This document shows positions 9,618-21,367 of a stretch of DNA of 37,312 nt, piece by piece. Both the position numbers and the translations under genes were made by a program. A model generated the notes under the pieces. It saw nothing but the letters and a program-made list of their open reading frames with translations. It searched no databases and was not told the origin of the DNA. Origin of the DNA: Chromera velia (Eukaryota; Sar; Chromeraceae). The stretch spans positions 1 through 37,312 of the forward strand of contig JAHBMJ010000545.1 in assembly GCA_018398765.1 (NCBI GenBank), read 5' to 3'. Position 1 is the stretch's first letter; each line of letters opens with the position of its first letter.

Positions 9618-12600
9618 ATGATTGGGGACTCTGAAGGAGAGAGAGTAGTCCGTCCTCGTCGATGTGAGGACCCCAACCACTCAGTTGAAGTTCTGAGGGG
9701 CCCAGCAGAAGCAAGGACACCTTCCTTACCATGGTACAGATGTGCATGTGCTTGTGGGGGGCGTCGGGGCCGACAGCCGACAGTCCGCATGACCAACTAC
9801 GTTCGCACGGCCAAGTCAGTCTCTCAGTCTCTCAGACTGTGTTTCTTCATTCAGTCTCCTTTGAGGAGAAGGCTGCGGCTCCCAGACTGTGCTTTTCATT
9901 CATTCCTCTTCCGGTCCCCTTCTGTCTGTTTATCCGCACGCAGGTACACCTTGTTCACCTGGATCCCTCTGAGCTCGTTCAACCAGTGTGAGTGAGTGCT
10001 GAAGCGACCGTCTCCTTCGATCCCTAACTGAATTCCCGAATTAAAGAGATTGAAGGCCGTCCCCAGCACCCTCCCCTCAACTGTCGAGTGCACTACGCGA
10101 TCGGCAGATGCCCCACCCCTGTCACTGCCTTCAGCCTTCTCTTTCTCTCTCTTTCTATGCACTCAGTTGATCCATCGCCCCGTGGTGACTTTCCTCAACT
10201 CCCTGCGATGTCGCACTGCCTTTGTCTGTCGTGTGGTGCATCACATCACATCGCATTGCGTTGCAGTCAAGAGGGCTGCCAACATCTGGTTCCTCGTGAT
10301 CTCCATCCTCACTTGCATGCCTTTCTCTCCAAAGGTCGGTCGGTCAGCAGTCAGCGTCGGGGAGGGGAGGGGAAGGGAGGGGAGACTGAAGACAGTTGTG
10401 GATTCTGTGCTGCTCATTGGGTCCGTCTTCTTTAGGCTGCCTCTCCCGGAGTCGGCACCCGTTCTTATGCCCCCCCTTTTCTCCGTCTCGTCCCGTCCTC
10501 TTTGTTTGTCGCCTTATGAATGAATACGTGTCTCCTTACAAGTCTGTGTGCGTGCCATCGGACAGGTGCCTGGACACACGGACTTGACTTGACTTGACTT
10601 GACTTCCAGGATGCTCGTCGCTGACCATCTTCCCCTCTCTCTATTCAGTTTCTCCCTCCATGCATCAAGGAAGTTTCGGTTGATGGATCAATGAGCGCGC
10701 CTCTTCTTGATGGGGAAAATATATTCTCTTCACTTTATTCATTCCGTTCATGATGCTCGATGAGCTCACTTCGTTCCCCCCCGGCCCCTCTCAGATCGAT
10801 ACGGGACGGGAGAGGAAGAAAAAAGAGGGTCATCTTAGTTTAGCTTCTCCCCTCGCGCGCTCTTTCTTTCTATGTGTGTGATGTGTGTGCGTGCACTGAA
10901 CCAACCATCTATCTCTCGATGGACCTCGGACAATGACTGCGAATGCATGGACGGAGCGCCAAACCGACACACCGAATGGATGGATGGAAGGAATCGAATG
11001 GACTCTCTCTCTCTCTGCAGAACCCGATCTCAATGATCGGCACCTTCGCAGCTGTTTTGATCTTTTCAATCTTGAAAGACGGGTATGAGGTCAGTGCCTT
11101 CCTCCCTTTATCCCTTCCTTCCTTCCTTCCTTCCTTCCTTCCTTTCTTTCTCCCCCCAGCGTCTGACCGTCTCTCGTGTCGACTCCCGTCTCCGATCCGG
11201 TCTCTTCCCATCGATCACTGAACGCTGACTTAATTTTCTCTTACATGCAGTTCATGAAGCAAGCTCGCTTCCCCAACAGGTAGACCAATTTATCTAACCA
11301 CACCAGCTGCAATTAATCCTCCGGCCGGCGTTTGTGCGTGCGTAAATGCGTGCGTCAGGATCTGTTGCGGCACCGGCACGACCAGGAGACGAACCTGAAG
11401 AGCACCCGTCGTTTTTGCTTCAAAGAGGGCAAGTGGGAGGGCACCACCTGGCAGGATGTGAGGGTAGGGGATATCGTGGCTGTCCTCAAGGTCCGTCCGT
11501 CCGTCCCTCCGTTTGTTGGTCTTTTTTCTTCTTTTCTCTTAATTTTCTCGCATGGGTGAAGTTGGAGGACATTTGATTGACCCTTCATTTCCTTGATGGA
11601 TTCCTGGTCTTTTTTCTTCTTTTCTCTTAATTTTCTCGCATGGGTGAAGTTGGAGGACATTTGATTGACCCTTCATTTCCTTGATGGATTCCTGGTCTTT
11701 TTTCTTCTCTTCTCTTAATTTTCTCGCATGGGTGAAGTTGGAGGACATTTGATTGACCCTTCATTTCCTTGATGGATTCCTTTCTTACCGCGTTTGCCTT
11801 TCTTCCATCTCTTCTTCGATCTTCCTTCCTGTCTCTGCATGGGGACGGACACGGGACCATTCTGTCTGTATGTATGCAAATAAATGTATGCAAATAAATG
11901 TATGCAAATAAATGTATGATTTAAGATCGATCTTCCTGTCTCTGCATGGGGACGGACAGGGGACCAGCGGGGAGCCCTCCATCCCCCCTCCCCTCTCTTT
12001 CCCTCCTTCCTTACTTCCCCGGCCTCTCTGCTTATTCATGAGGACAAAGGGGTCCATCAATCAATCAAGCAAGCAAGCAATCAATTATGCAAGCAATCGG
12101 CAAACTCACTCGTAGGGGGAGGGAGAAGGAAGGAACTGGAGAGAAGGAAAAAAAGAAGAAACAAAGGAAGGAAGGTCGGAAGAAAGAAAAGAGGGATCGA
12201 TCGCGAGCGTGGGAGGGAGGGAGTGGGGGAGGGAGGGAGTCAGGGATCTTCCCTCCCCCCCTCAGTGGAACGTTCAGCAGACAAAAAAAACAACAGACAG
12301 AGCCTCCCTCTGTTTGCTGCATGCACGCCTCTTTTTTCCTTCCTAGCTCGCCCCCTTCGCCCCGTCACTCCTTCTTTGACCCCCCCTCTCGCCTGCATTC
12401 CTTCTTTGACCCCCCCTCTCGCCTGCCTACGGTCCGTGCAGAACGAGAGCTTTCCGGCCGACCTCGTGCTGATCTGCAGCAGCCACAGGGAGGGTCTCTG
12501 CTTCGTGGACACTGCAAATCTGGATGGCGAGACGAACCTCAAGAGAAGACGCGCGCCTGCAGAGTTACACGGTCATTTCCTCCAGAACAAGTACCGACTC

Positions 12601-14335
12601 CTGGAGGCGAGGCACAACGGCCCACAAAGGGAAAGAGGAGGAGGAGGAGGAGGAGGAGGAGGAGGGAACTCCATCACGCTGTCTCTGCCAGTGTCTGGAC
12701 CCCCGACCGACACAACCGGAGACAGACGTGGAAATTCAGGTGCCAACGAGGGACTGCAAAGTGAAAATGCGATGGGGTCGACGAGATGGAGAGATCGCGA
12801 GACAGAGACGGGCGGAATGCAAAGACCCCCCTCTGCCTCTGCCTATTCCCCTTCTGGAGAGGCACAACAACTCCTCCGTCCCTCAGCAGACAAGCCGGGA
12901 AGCGGAGGTTCTCTTTTTGACCAGACGGCACTTCAGGTCGGTGGGAGGAAGAATCCGGAGGCCGAAGGGGAAGAGGAAGAGGAGGGATTGGAGGACGACG
13001 TTGCTGTACCAGAAGGAGAGACGGGGGAAGAGGAGCAGGAGGAAGAAGAGGAAGAGGACGAGGAAGACCTGGAAGAGCACGAGACTCCCCATGGCGAGGA
13101 GCTCCTTGAAGGTCTTGTCTGCACTGAATTCCACATGAGAGTCGAGGCGCCCCACCCACAAGTAGGCAGGTTCCTGGGCACCTACACGATCCACGACCGC
13201 GCCTGTACCCGCACACCGCCCATGCCACTACGCTCAGACGCGAGTCGCCTCTGCGGCCTGATCCCTCTTCCCCTCCCCCTCAATGCGACGACGTCTGGAC
13301 CCGCTCCCAGATCGGCTTTCCTGACTCCGGGGGGGGCAGATCGGAGGGTCGGGATAGGGTTGGGGGGATCCTGCTCGTCTGATGTTCATCTGAGTCTGTC
13401 CCCGTCTCCCTCCCCTTCCCCGTCTCCTCCCCTGCACAATGTGGAACCGTCTCCGTCTCCCTGTCGGCCCCTGAGGGCAGAGGAAAGAGAGAGAGAGGGG
13501 GGGGGGAGGGAGAACACCGGAAATGGAAGTGGGGAGACCACCACAGGAATCGGAGTCAGTCCGGAGTCAGCAGGCACATCCATGCCTCCCTCACCGATTG
13601 CCCTTCCTACTGTTAATGTGTCAGTGATGGGCAAGAAGGACGACGGGGGGCATGAGAATGGGGTGAGAAGGGGTGAGAAGCGCTTGTCCTCTTCGTCGTC
13701 TTCCTCCTCCTGTAGAGAGGGGGTCTTGGAAGGCAGAAAGGGGGTACGATCTTCTTCTTCCTCTTCTTATCTCGGAGAGGAGTTTCCTCTCTCTCCAGAC
13801 TCCCTTCTTTACAGAGGGTGTGTGCTCAGGAACAGCCGGTGGGTGGTGGGACTGGTGGTGTACGCAGGGGGAGACACCAAAATCCGCATGAACTCCGCAG
13901 AGGCGCCGTCGAAGATGAGTCAGGCGCAGAGAACGATGAACTCGCTGCTGAGACGGATCTTCTTTGCGCTGTTCGCCATCTGTCTGACCTTCGCGGTGGT
14001 ATCGTATATCTTCGACACTCAGCTGAATTCTCCCGAGAGGGCTTGGTACCTCTGGGCTGATGGGGTGAGTGGGTTTGGTTTTTTGTCCATCTTCTCTTCG
14101 TTCGTTCGTTCATCACCTTGTTCGTTCGTTCGCTGGTTCTTTTTTTCTTTCTTCCTTCCTTCCACTCCTTTTCTTGTCTCTCTTGAGTCGTTTCGTTGTT
14201 GCACAGTCCACCTTGAAATAATGTGTTGGTTCAAACACATACACTCAGAGACGTGTCTGTCTGGATGGATGGGGGCCTGAGCATGAGGGACACTTTTGAT
14301 AGGCTTCTTCCTTGGTTTCTTTCCTTTGATTTCTT

Positions 14336-14367
<32 letters not shown>

Positions 14368-16955
14368 GTGTGCAGAGTTCTCCCGGACACCCTGCGTCTG
14401 CGATCGTGTTTGGGTTTCTCACCTTTCTCGTTGCTTACTCGCATCTGATCCCCATCTCTCTTTACGTGGCCCTCGAGATGCTCAAGGTAGGCCTTTATGT
14501 CCTTCCTTCCCTCCTTCCTTCCTTCCTTCCTTCCGTCCCTGTGTCTGTCCTGCTTTCCTTCCGTCGGTCCATGTTTGATTGATGCTTGCTGGCATTCAAA
14601 TCGGCGTTTTTTTTTATTGTTTTGTTCTTTTTCACACGTGTCTTTTCTCTCTACTTGTCTTGACGCACGCCTTTGAGGATTGAGATGGTCGTGTCATCAA
14701 AGAAGATCCTTCGAGCACTGAACTGCAGTCCCATCCTGTGCGCATGCATTGATCATTTATATGTTTTGTTTTGTTTTTGACTGACAGAATTTCTAGATGT
14801 TCCTTCCTTCCGTCCTTGTTTCCTTTTTTCTTTCTTTCTCTTTTTGCAGGTCGCGCTGACTTGGTTCATCCGGAGGGACAAGGCCCTGCTTCATGAAGAG
14901 ACCGGGGTGGCGGCGCGGGCCCGTACTTCGGATTTGGTGGAGGAGTTGGGGCAAGTTTCGTTTGTGTTTTCGGACAAGACGGGGACTCTGACGTCGAACT
15001 CGATGGAACTTTTGAAAGTTTGCGTGAATGGGAAGGCGTACGGACCGAGTCCGAGAGAGGCAGAGGAGGCAAGGTTCGAGGGTCGGCAGGAGGAAGGAAT
15101 TTGCGGTGATCGATCAGCTCTAGAGGCGTTGCGAGATCCGCAGAATCCGGACAGGCGGGCCCTTCTCCGTCTCTTCACAGGTATGGCGGTGTGTCACTCT
15201 GTTCTCCCAGACAGAAAGAGTGCATCTTTCCGACGAGCCAGTGCTCGGGCTCTGGTCAGGTCTTTTCGTGAAAATTTGGGGAGAGAAGAAGAGGAGGAGG
15301 ACAGTGTAAGAGAGGGACAGGGGCGGAGGAGAAAAAGCGGAAAAAAGAAGGGCTTCATGCCCCTTCCTCTAGGTGGGTTCTGCTGCCAACAAACGCCGAA
15401 GGAAAAAGACGAAGCGGAGCAGGCTGGTGAGCGGGAGGAGAGAGCAAGAGACGGACTGGGGGCTCCGAAGGACTCCGCAATTTATTTTTCTCCTCCTTGT
15501 GCTTCTCCTTTAGTGCCGTCCTATTCGCCTTCAGCAGAGCTGCCCCGAGGCACCAATTCTCCTCCAACAGAAGAGAAGAGAGAGAGCAGCTTCATCCGTG
15601 AGAGCAGAATCTCCCTCTCCTCTCTGCCCCCCCTGATCTATCAAGGCACTTCCCCCGATGAGGTCGCACTGGTTGACGCCGCAGCCCGGCAGGAGGTCCA
15701 ATTTCTCGGGCAGAGAACGAAAAAGGGCAGACGCGTGTTGACGCTGCGGGTGTTCAACCAAATTTTGAAGTTTGAGGCTTTGCATGAGATTTCGTTCTCT
15801 GCGGAGAGGAAGAGAATGACGGTGGTGGTCGAACATTTGGACTCTGTGTGGGTGATCACAAAGGGGGCAGACACGGTGATGCTGCCGTTGTTGTTGAATA
15901 AAAGAGGAGGGGGAGAAGAGAGCGACACCAGCAGCAGCAGAGGAATTGACGTGGCGACTGCGAGGCAGATGGATGAGTTCAGTCGGATGGGATTGAGGAC
16001 CCTTGTCTTCGGGTGCCGCAAAGTCAGTCTCTCTCTCTCTCAGGCAATCAGAGCAAGAGTGTGGTTGCATGCATATGTGCGTGACAGGATATTTTATGTC
16101 GCTTTCGCTCTTTCTTTCATGATTTTGTAGAAAAAAAAGGTTGTGAAAGTTGACTGACCGACCCCACCGAGAAACATCCCCCCAGGCTCTGCCCAGTTTC
16201 TTTCCACTTGTGCTCATAGAAAGGGAAAAAAGGGGTAGACAAATTTCCGAATTCGCACGTGTATGTATGTATGTATATGTGTGCATGATCGAACGGTTGC
16301 AGCTCGAAGAGGAGGAATACGCAGGCTGGCGTTTGCAGTGGCAGCGTGCGGAACTGTGCAATGATTTGGAGAGCAGAGAAGCTCAAATGGAGGCTTGTGC
16401 CTCTATTCTGGAAGACAGGCTAGAGCTCCTGGGGGTGACGGCAGTTGAGGACCGGCTGCAGGAGGAGGTCCCTCAGACGATCCGGTGTCTTCGGCAGATG
16501 GGCCTACGGTTGTGGGTGCTGACGGGGGACAAGGTAGAGACGGCGGTGGAGATTGGATTCTCCTGTGGCCTCCTCAGCCAGCAGAAGATGAAGCTGTGCG
16601 TGCTGCAAAAAGCCAAAAGCACAGCAGAGGCAGTGGAAGAATTCAGAAGAGTGCTGGAGGTAAGCATGGAAGACGAGAAGAAATGTACTCCATACACACT
16701 CTCTGCGTGCATCAATTGTCGCATCTATGCTGTTTCTCAGTGTAGTCATTCTGCCTGCCTGTATTGAAGAAGCAGACGAGGGAGAGCCGGAAGCCCCACA
16801 GGTATCCCTCCCTCTTGTATGATCGATCCGTTTCTCCCACCTCGGCTTCCTACCCCCGGCCCTCTCTTTCTCTCTTTACAAGAAGTGCCCACCCCCAACT
16901 GTACGTTGACAGACAGACAGACAGACAGACAGCCTGACCAGCAGACAGATAGACA

Positions 16956-17021
<66 letters not shown>

Positions 17022-17063
17022 GATAGACAGACAGAGAGACAGGCAGACAGACAGGCAGCAGAC

Positions 17064-17094
<31 letters not shown>

Positions 17095-17111
17095 CCGAGA
17101 GACAGACGGAC

Positions 17112-17195
<84 letters not shown>

Positions 17196-17212
17196 GGACA
17201 GGCAGAGACAGG

Positions 17213-17264
<52 letters not shown>

Positions 17265-17313
17265 TAGACAGAGAGACTTACGGACAGACAGACAGAGAGA
17301 CAAACAGAGAGAC

Positions 17314-17344
<31 letters not shown>

Positions 17345-19633
17345 GAGAACGAGAGAGATAGGAAGACAGACAGACAGAGAGGACGAGAGAGAGAGAGAGA
17401 AACAGACAGAGAGACAGACAGACAGACAGACAGAGAGGACGAGAGATAGAGAGAGAAACAGACAGACAGACAGACAGACAGAGAGACTCCTTCGATTGCG
17501 TGTGGTTCCTTCCCATCATTACGTTGCTTCATTCTTTTGCGCTTTCTGTCTGTCTTCCTTCGTCTGTTTACGATTCTTTTCTTTCCCTCAGGGCGCTGTA
17601 CATTTCTCTTCACTTCTTCTTTGCGTTCTTCCCGTATTTGTTGACGGCGTTCCACCTTACCCTCCCTTCCTCTATCTTCTCTCTCTCTTTCTCTCTCCCT
17701 CTCTCTCTGCCTTCCTGCAGGAAGAGGCGGGCGGTTGTCCGCCTCTTTCTGTTTCTCATTCTGCCCATGGGCGCAGGGAGGCAGGCAGAGGCACGGGTAG
17801 AGGGCGGGGCGTGAGGGCGCCCCCCCCAACCGAAAGCCAAAGTTCGAGGAGAGTGCGACTGCTTCCACTAGCAGGGACACAGAGAGACAACACCCTGGAG
17901 AGAGAGACGGAGGAAGAACGACACGAAGAAAGGAGGAGCGGAAACTCGCTGGGAGGGTCTCTACATTCCAACTCGAACGGCCACCGGATCTCACAGCAGC
18001 AGCATCAGAAGGACGGGGGGACCAAAACTTCCATCCCCCTCTCCCTCTCCGTCTCCTCCAGAAGGCGAAGCAGAGACAGCAGCAGCAGCAGCAGCAGTGC
18101 CACCAACGCAAGCAACAGAGGAGACGGAGAAAGAGGGGAAGGAGGGAGGACACATGGTTCTTCTTCCAAGCTGGCTTTAGCGATTGACGGTGAGACGATT
18201 GGTCGGGCAATGGAGGCGGATGAGGAAGGGCGGCGCCTGTTTGTAGAGCTCTGTCTCCGTGCGAGCGTGTGCATCTGCTGCCGCCTGGCACCTGCCCAAA
18301 AGGCCCAAATCGTTCGGATGGTCAGGGAGGAACTCAACGTTGTTACTCTCGCAATCGGCGATGGAGCGAACGACGTCTCGATGATTCAGGTCCGTCGGTC
18401 GGTCGGTCGGTCTGTCGGTCTGTCGGTCGGTCAAGAAGCGATACGGCTCCTTTTCGAATACCTTGGCCTCCGCGTTTTTGTTTCCTAACGCACAATACCA
18501 TCCAGTTTCTGTTCTTTTTTTTATTTGGGGGCATCTCATGGCAGTGCAATCGCATGCACGTCCTGGGGGCATCTCATGGCAGTGCAATCGCATGCACGTC
18601 CTGGGGGCATCCCATGGCAGTGCAATCGCATGCACGTCCTGGGGGCATCTCATGGCAGTGCAATCGCATGCACGTCCTGGGGGCATCTCATGGCAGTGCA
18701 ATCGCATGCACGTCCGGCAACGCTTATGCGATCAATAGCAGGAAGCTTGCAGGTGACTTCTGCATACTGACATAAGCTTATGCATCGATCGAGATCGAGT
18801 CGATATACTGAGGGAAGAAAGAAAAGGTGCCTCCCTCCAGCCTGCCTGGTGCTCTCTCTGACGGACGCTCTCTGACCCTGAGCTGTCCCTAGGGGGAGGT
18901 GGTCAAGTTTATACACACCGCGATTAGCTCCTGAGTAGCCTTCCCTTCGCTTATCTCTCTGACTGACGAGGCTCTGGAGGAATTAAGACGCGATACTAGG
19001 TACTAGAATTAATTCCATGTTTTGTGCGGGGTCTAACGGAGAAAATGTCCACACACACACACACACACACCTTTGCCCGTACAGATGTATGTATGTATGT
19101 ATGTATGCACATATAGTGTGCGTTTTGCGTTTGTGGCCGGCCGGGTGCTGCAGGAGGCCCACATCGGGATCGGTGTGCACGGCAAAGAAGGAGCGCAGGC
19201 AGTGCAGGCGAGTGACTTTGTCGTCCCCCAGTTCAGGTACCTGCTTCCTCTCCTCCAGGTCCACGGCAGGGCTGCGTACAGACGCGTGTCCATCTTCGTC
19301 TGCTACTACCTGTACAAAAACGTCGCGCTGGTCTCTGCAGACGTCCTCTGGGTGGGTCTGTCCTGCTTGCATGCATCCTTCTTTCTTTCTTTCTTTCTTT
19401 CTTTCTTCTCTCAGGCTTGTTTTGTGATCTCTTGTTATTTGTTTGGCTGGTGTTTTGTTTGTTTTTTTCTTATCCACTCTCCCTCTGTCCAACTTCTTGG
19501 CCTCACATAACCCCCACCACACGCAACACACGCAGCCGCTTGACACGAAGTACTCTCAGCAAAGAAAACCCGCCGAGTCTGTCTGTGTCCACAAAAGATC
19601 AGGTAGTCACACTCATGATGGTGCCTCTCCTTG

Positions 19634-19684
<51 letters not shown>

Positions 19685-21229
19685 CGCGCGCGCGCACACG
19701 CCTTTTAATTGGTTGTTTGTCTGTCTCTCTGTGTGCGCTTGCAGTCTCTGTTCAGCGGTTTCAGCGGTCAGATTTTCTTCCCCGAGTGGCTGACGACCTG
19801 CTTCAACGCCTTCTGGACCTCCTGGCCCTGTCTTTTCAACTACGCGCTCGATGAGGACGTCTCCGCATTCGCAGCGCTGCAACGGCCACAGCTATACGGG
19901 GCCGGGCCCGCCCACGCATTCCTGAACTCCCGAACGTTCAACTTGTGGGTGCTGCTGGGGCTGCTGCACGGTGCAGTGGCGTTTGTGATTCCCTTATTTG
20001 GGATGTGGGGCCCGATAGACGAGTCAGGACAAGTAAAGGACTACTGGCTCCCTTCCCTGGTCTCCTTCTCTGCCGTCGTCTTCATCGTGTGCGGCAAATT
20101 GGCGCTCGAGACCAGCAGCTGGACCTGGATGCAGGTGGCAGTGCTGGTCGCAAGTCTGGTCTTCTACTTTCTCTGTGCGCTGATCCTGAACACGCACCCG
20201 TTTGCCATCACTTTCCAGTGGAATCTGAGGGGACTCGTGGACTTCGCTCTGAGCTCGGCCCTTCCTCTGTTGCTCATGTTAACTATTCCTGTGATCGCAT
20301 TGGTCTGTTTGCCTGCCTGCCTGTCTGTCTATGGGGCTGGTCGGAAATGTTGTCGTATTTCTTTCTTTTCTGCGCAGTCTTTCTTTCGATCGTTCGTTCT
20401 TTCGTTCGCTCGTTTGTTTGGGAGGGTTTGGGGGAGGCAAAGATGCCGATTTGCATCCTTCCTGACGTGTTTCCTTTCTTCCCTCTTTCATTCATTCATT
20501 CATCCATTCATTCCTTTACGCCTGGATTCATTGAAGTGGAACTGAATAAAGGGTCATCACTGGAGTGGACTTGACTGACCGACAGAGCGACCTACACAAT
20601 ACGTATGTCTGTCTAGTTCCTTCTCTGTGGTAGAGAGAAACCAAACGCAACTGATTTTTTTCTAATCCCAGTTCGCTCTTCTTTTTGGGAATCGCTTGAA
20701 CCATTTGCACTCGGAATTTTCGAGGAGACTCTAAAGTTCTGGGTCTACTCTCCCTGTTTGTTTTCCATTCCTTCTCACATTGAGCTGGCAGGCCTGTGGG
20801 GGGGGGGGGCTACCTTGTGAGCCCTGAGGGTTGGTTGGAGTTTTTCTTCGTTCCCCTCTTCTTTTCTCTGCTTTTTCCCCTCCTTCCCTCCCTTTCTTCT
20901 CTCTTGCAGATTCCTGATTTCTTCTGGTCAACTTTTCGTCTGACCTTCTTTCCGAATCCTTTGGATGTTGAGGTCTGTCAGATGCATGGCATGCAGGCAG
21001 GATCACTTTTCTTTTCTCTTCTTTTCTTCTGTGTGCGCTTCCTTCCTCTCTTTCGCTTGTCTGTCTCTCCTGCCCTTCCTTCCTTCTATTCACCGGTTGT
21101 TAACTTGCAGAAACACAACTACAATCACATACTCGCAATTGTTTTTTTGCGTTCGCGGGGTTGTTGGAGCATCCATGGAGTGTGTGTGTGTTTGTGTGTG
21201 TGTGTGCGTGTGTGTGTTGTATGTGTGTG

Positions 21230-21281
<52 letters not shown>

Positions 21282-21315
21282 GTCTGTGTGTGTCTGTTGT
21301 GTGTGTGTGTGTCTG

Positions 21316-21367
<52 letters not shown>

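Noticed and set aside
11251-11280. [10 protein letters not shown] as a coding exon of the P4-ATPase
   Set aside because: Its 29 nt shift the frame and cause a stop in the next exon; direct joining of exons 4 and 5 gives the conserved [13 protein letters not shown].
16768-16800. Small exon [11 protein letters not shown] or [10 protein letters not shown] between flippase exons 9 and 10
   Set aside because: It has splice-like borders, but 32 or 29 nt does not fit the phase between two phase-0 exons.
16746-17519. Cys/Leu/Ser-rich (CLSVCLSV) frame of 257 residues on the minus strand
   Set aside because: It is the translation of the GACA/CA/GA microsatellite.
18177-18775. Repeating [12 protein letters not shown] / [12 protein letters not shown] frames on both strands
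   Set aside because: They come from the 38-bp intronic minisatellite, which shifts frame every unit.
21113-21145. KHNYNHILA exon before the last flippase exon
   Set aside because: The acceptor is good, but the only donor in phase (GTTTTT) is poor; direct joining of 20972 to 21413 is in frame.
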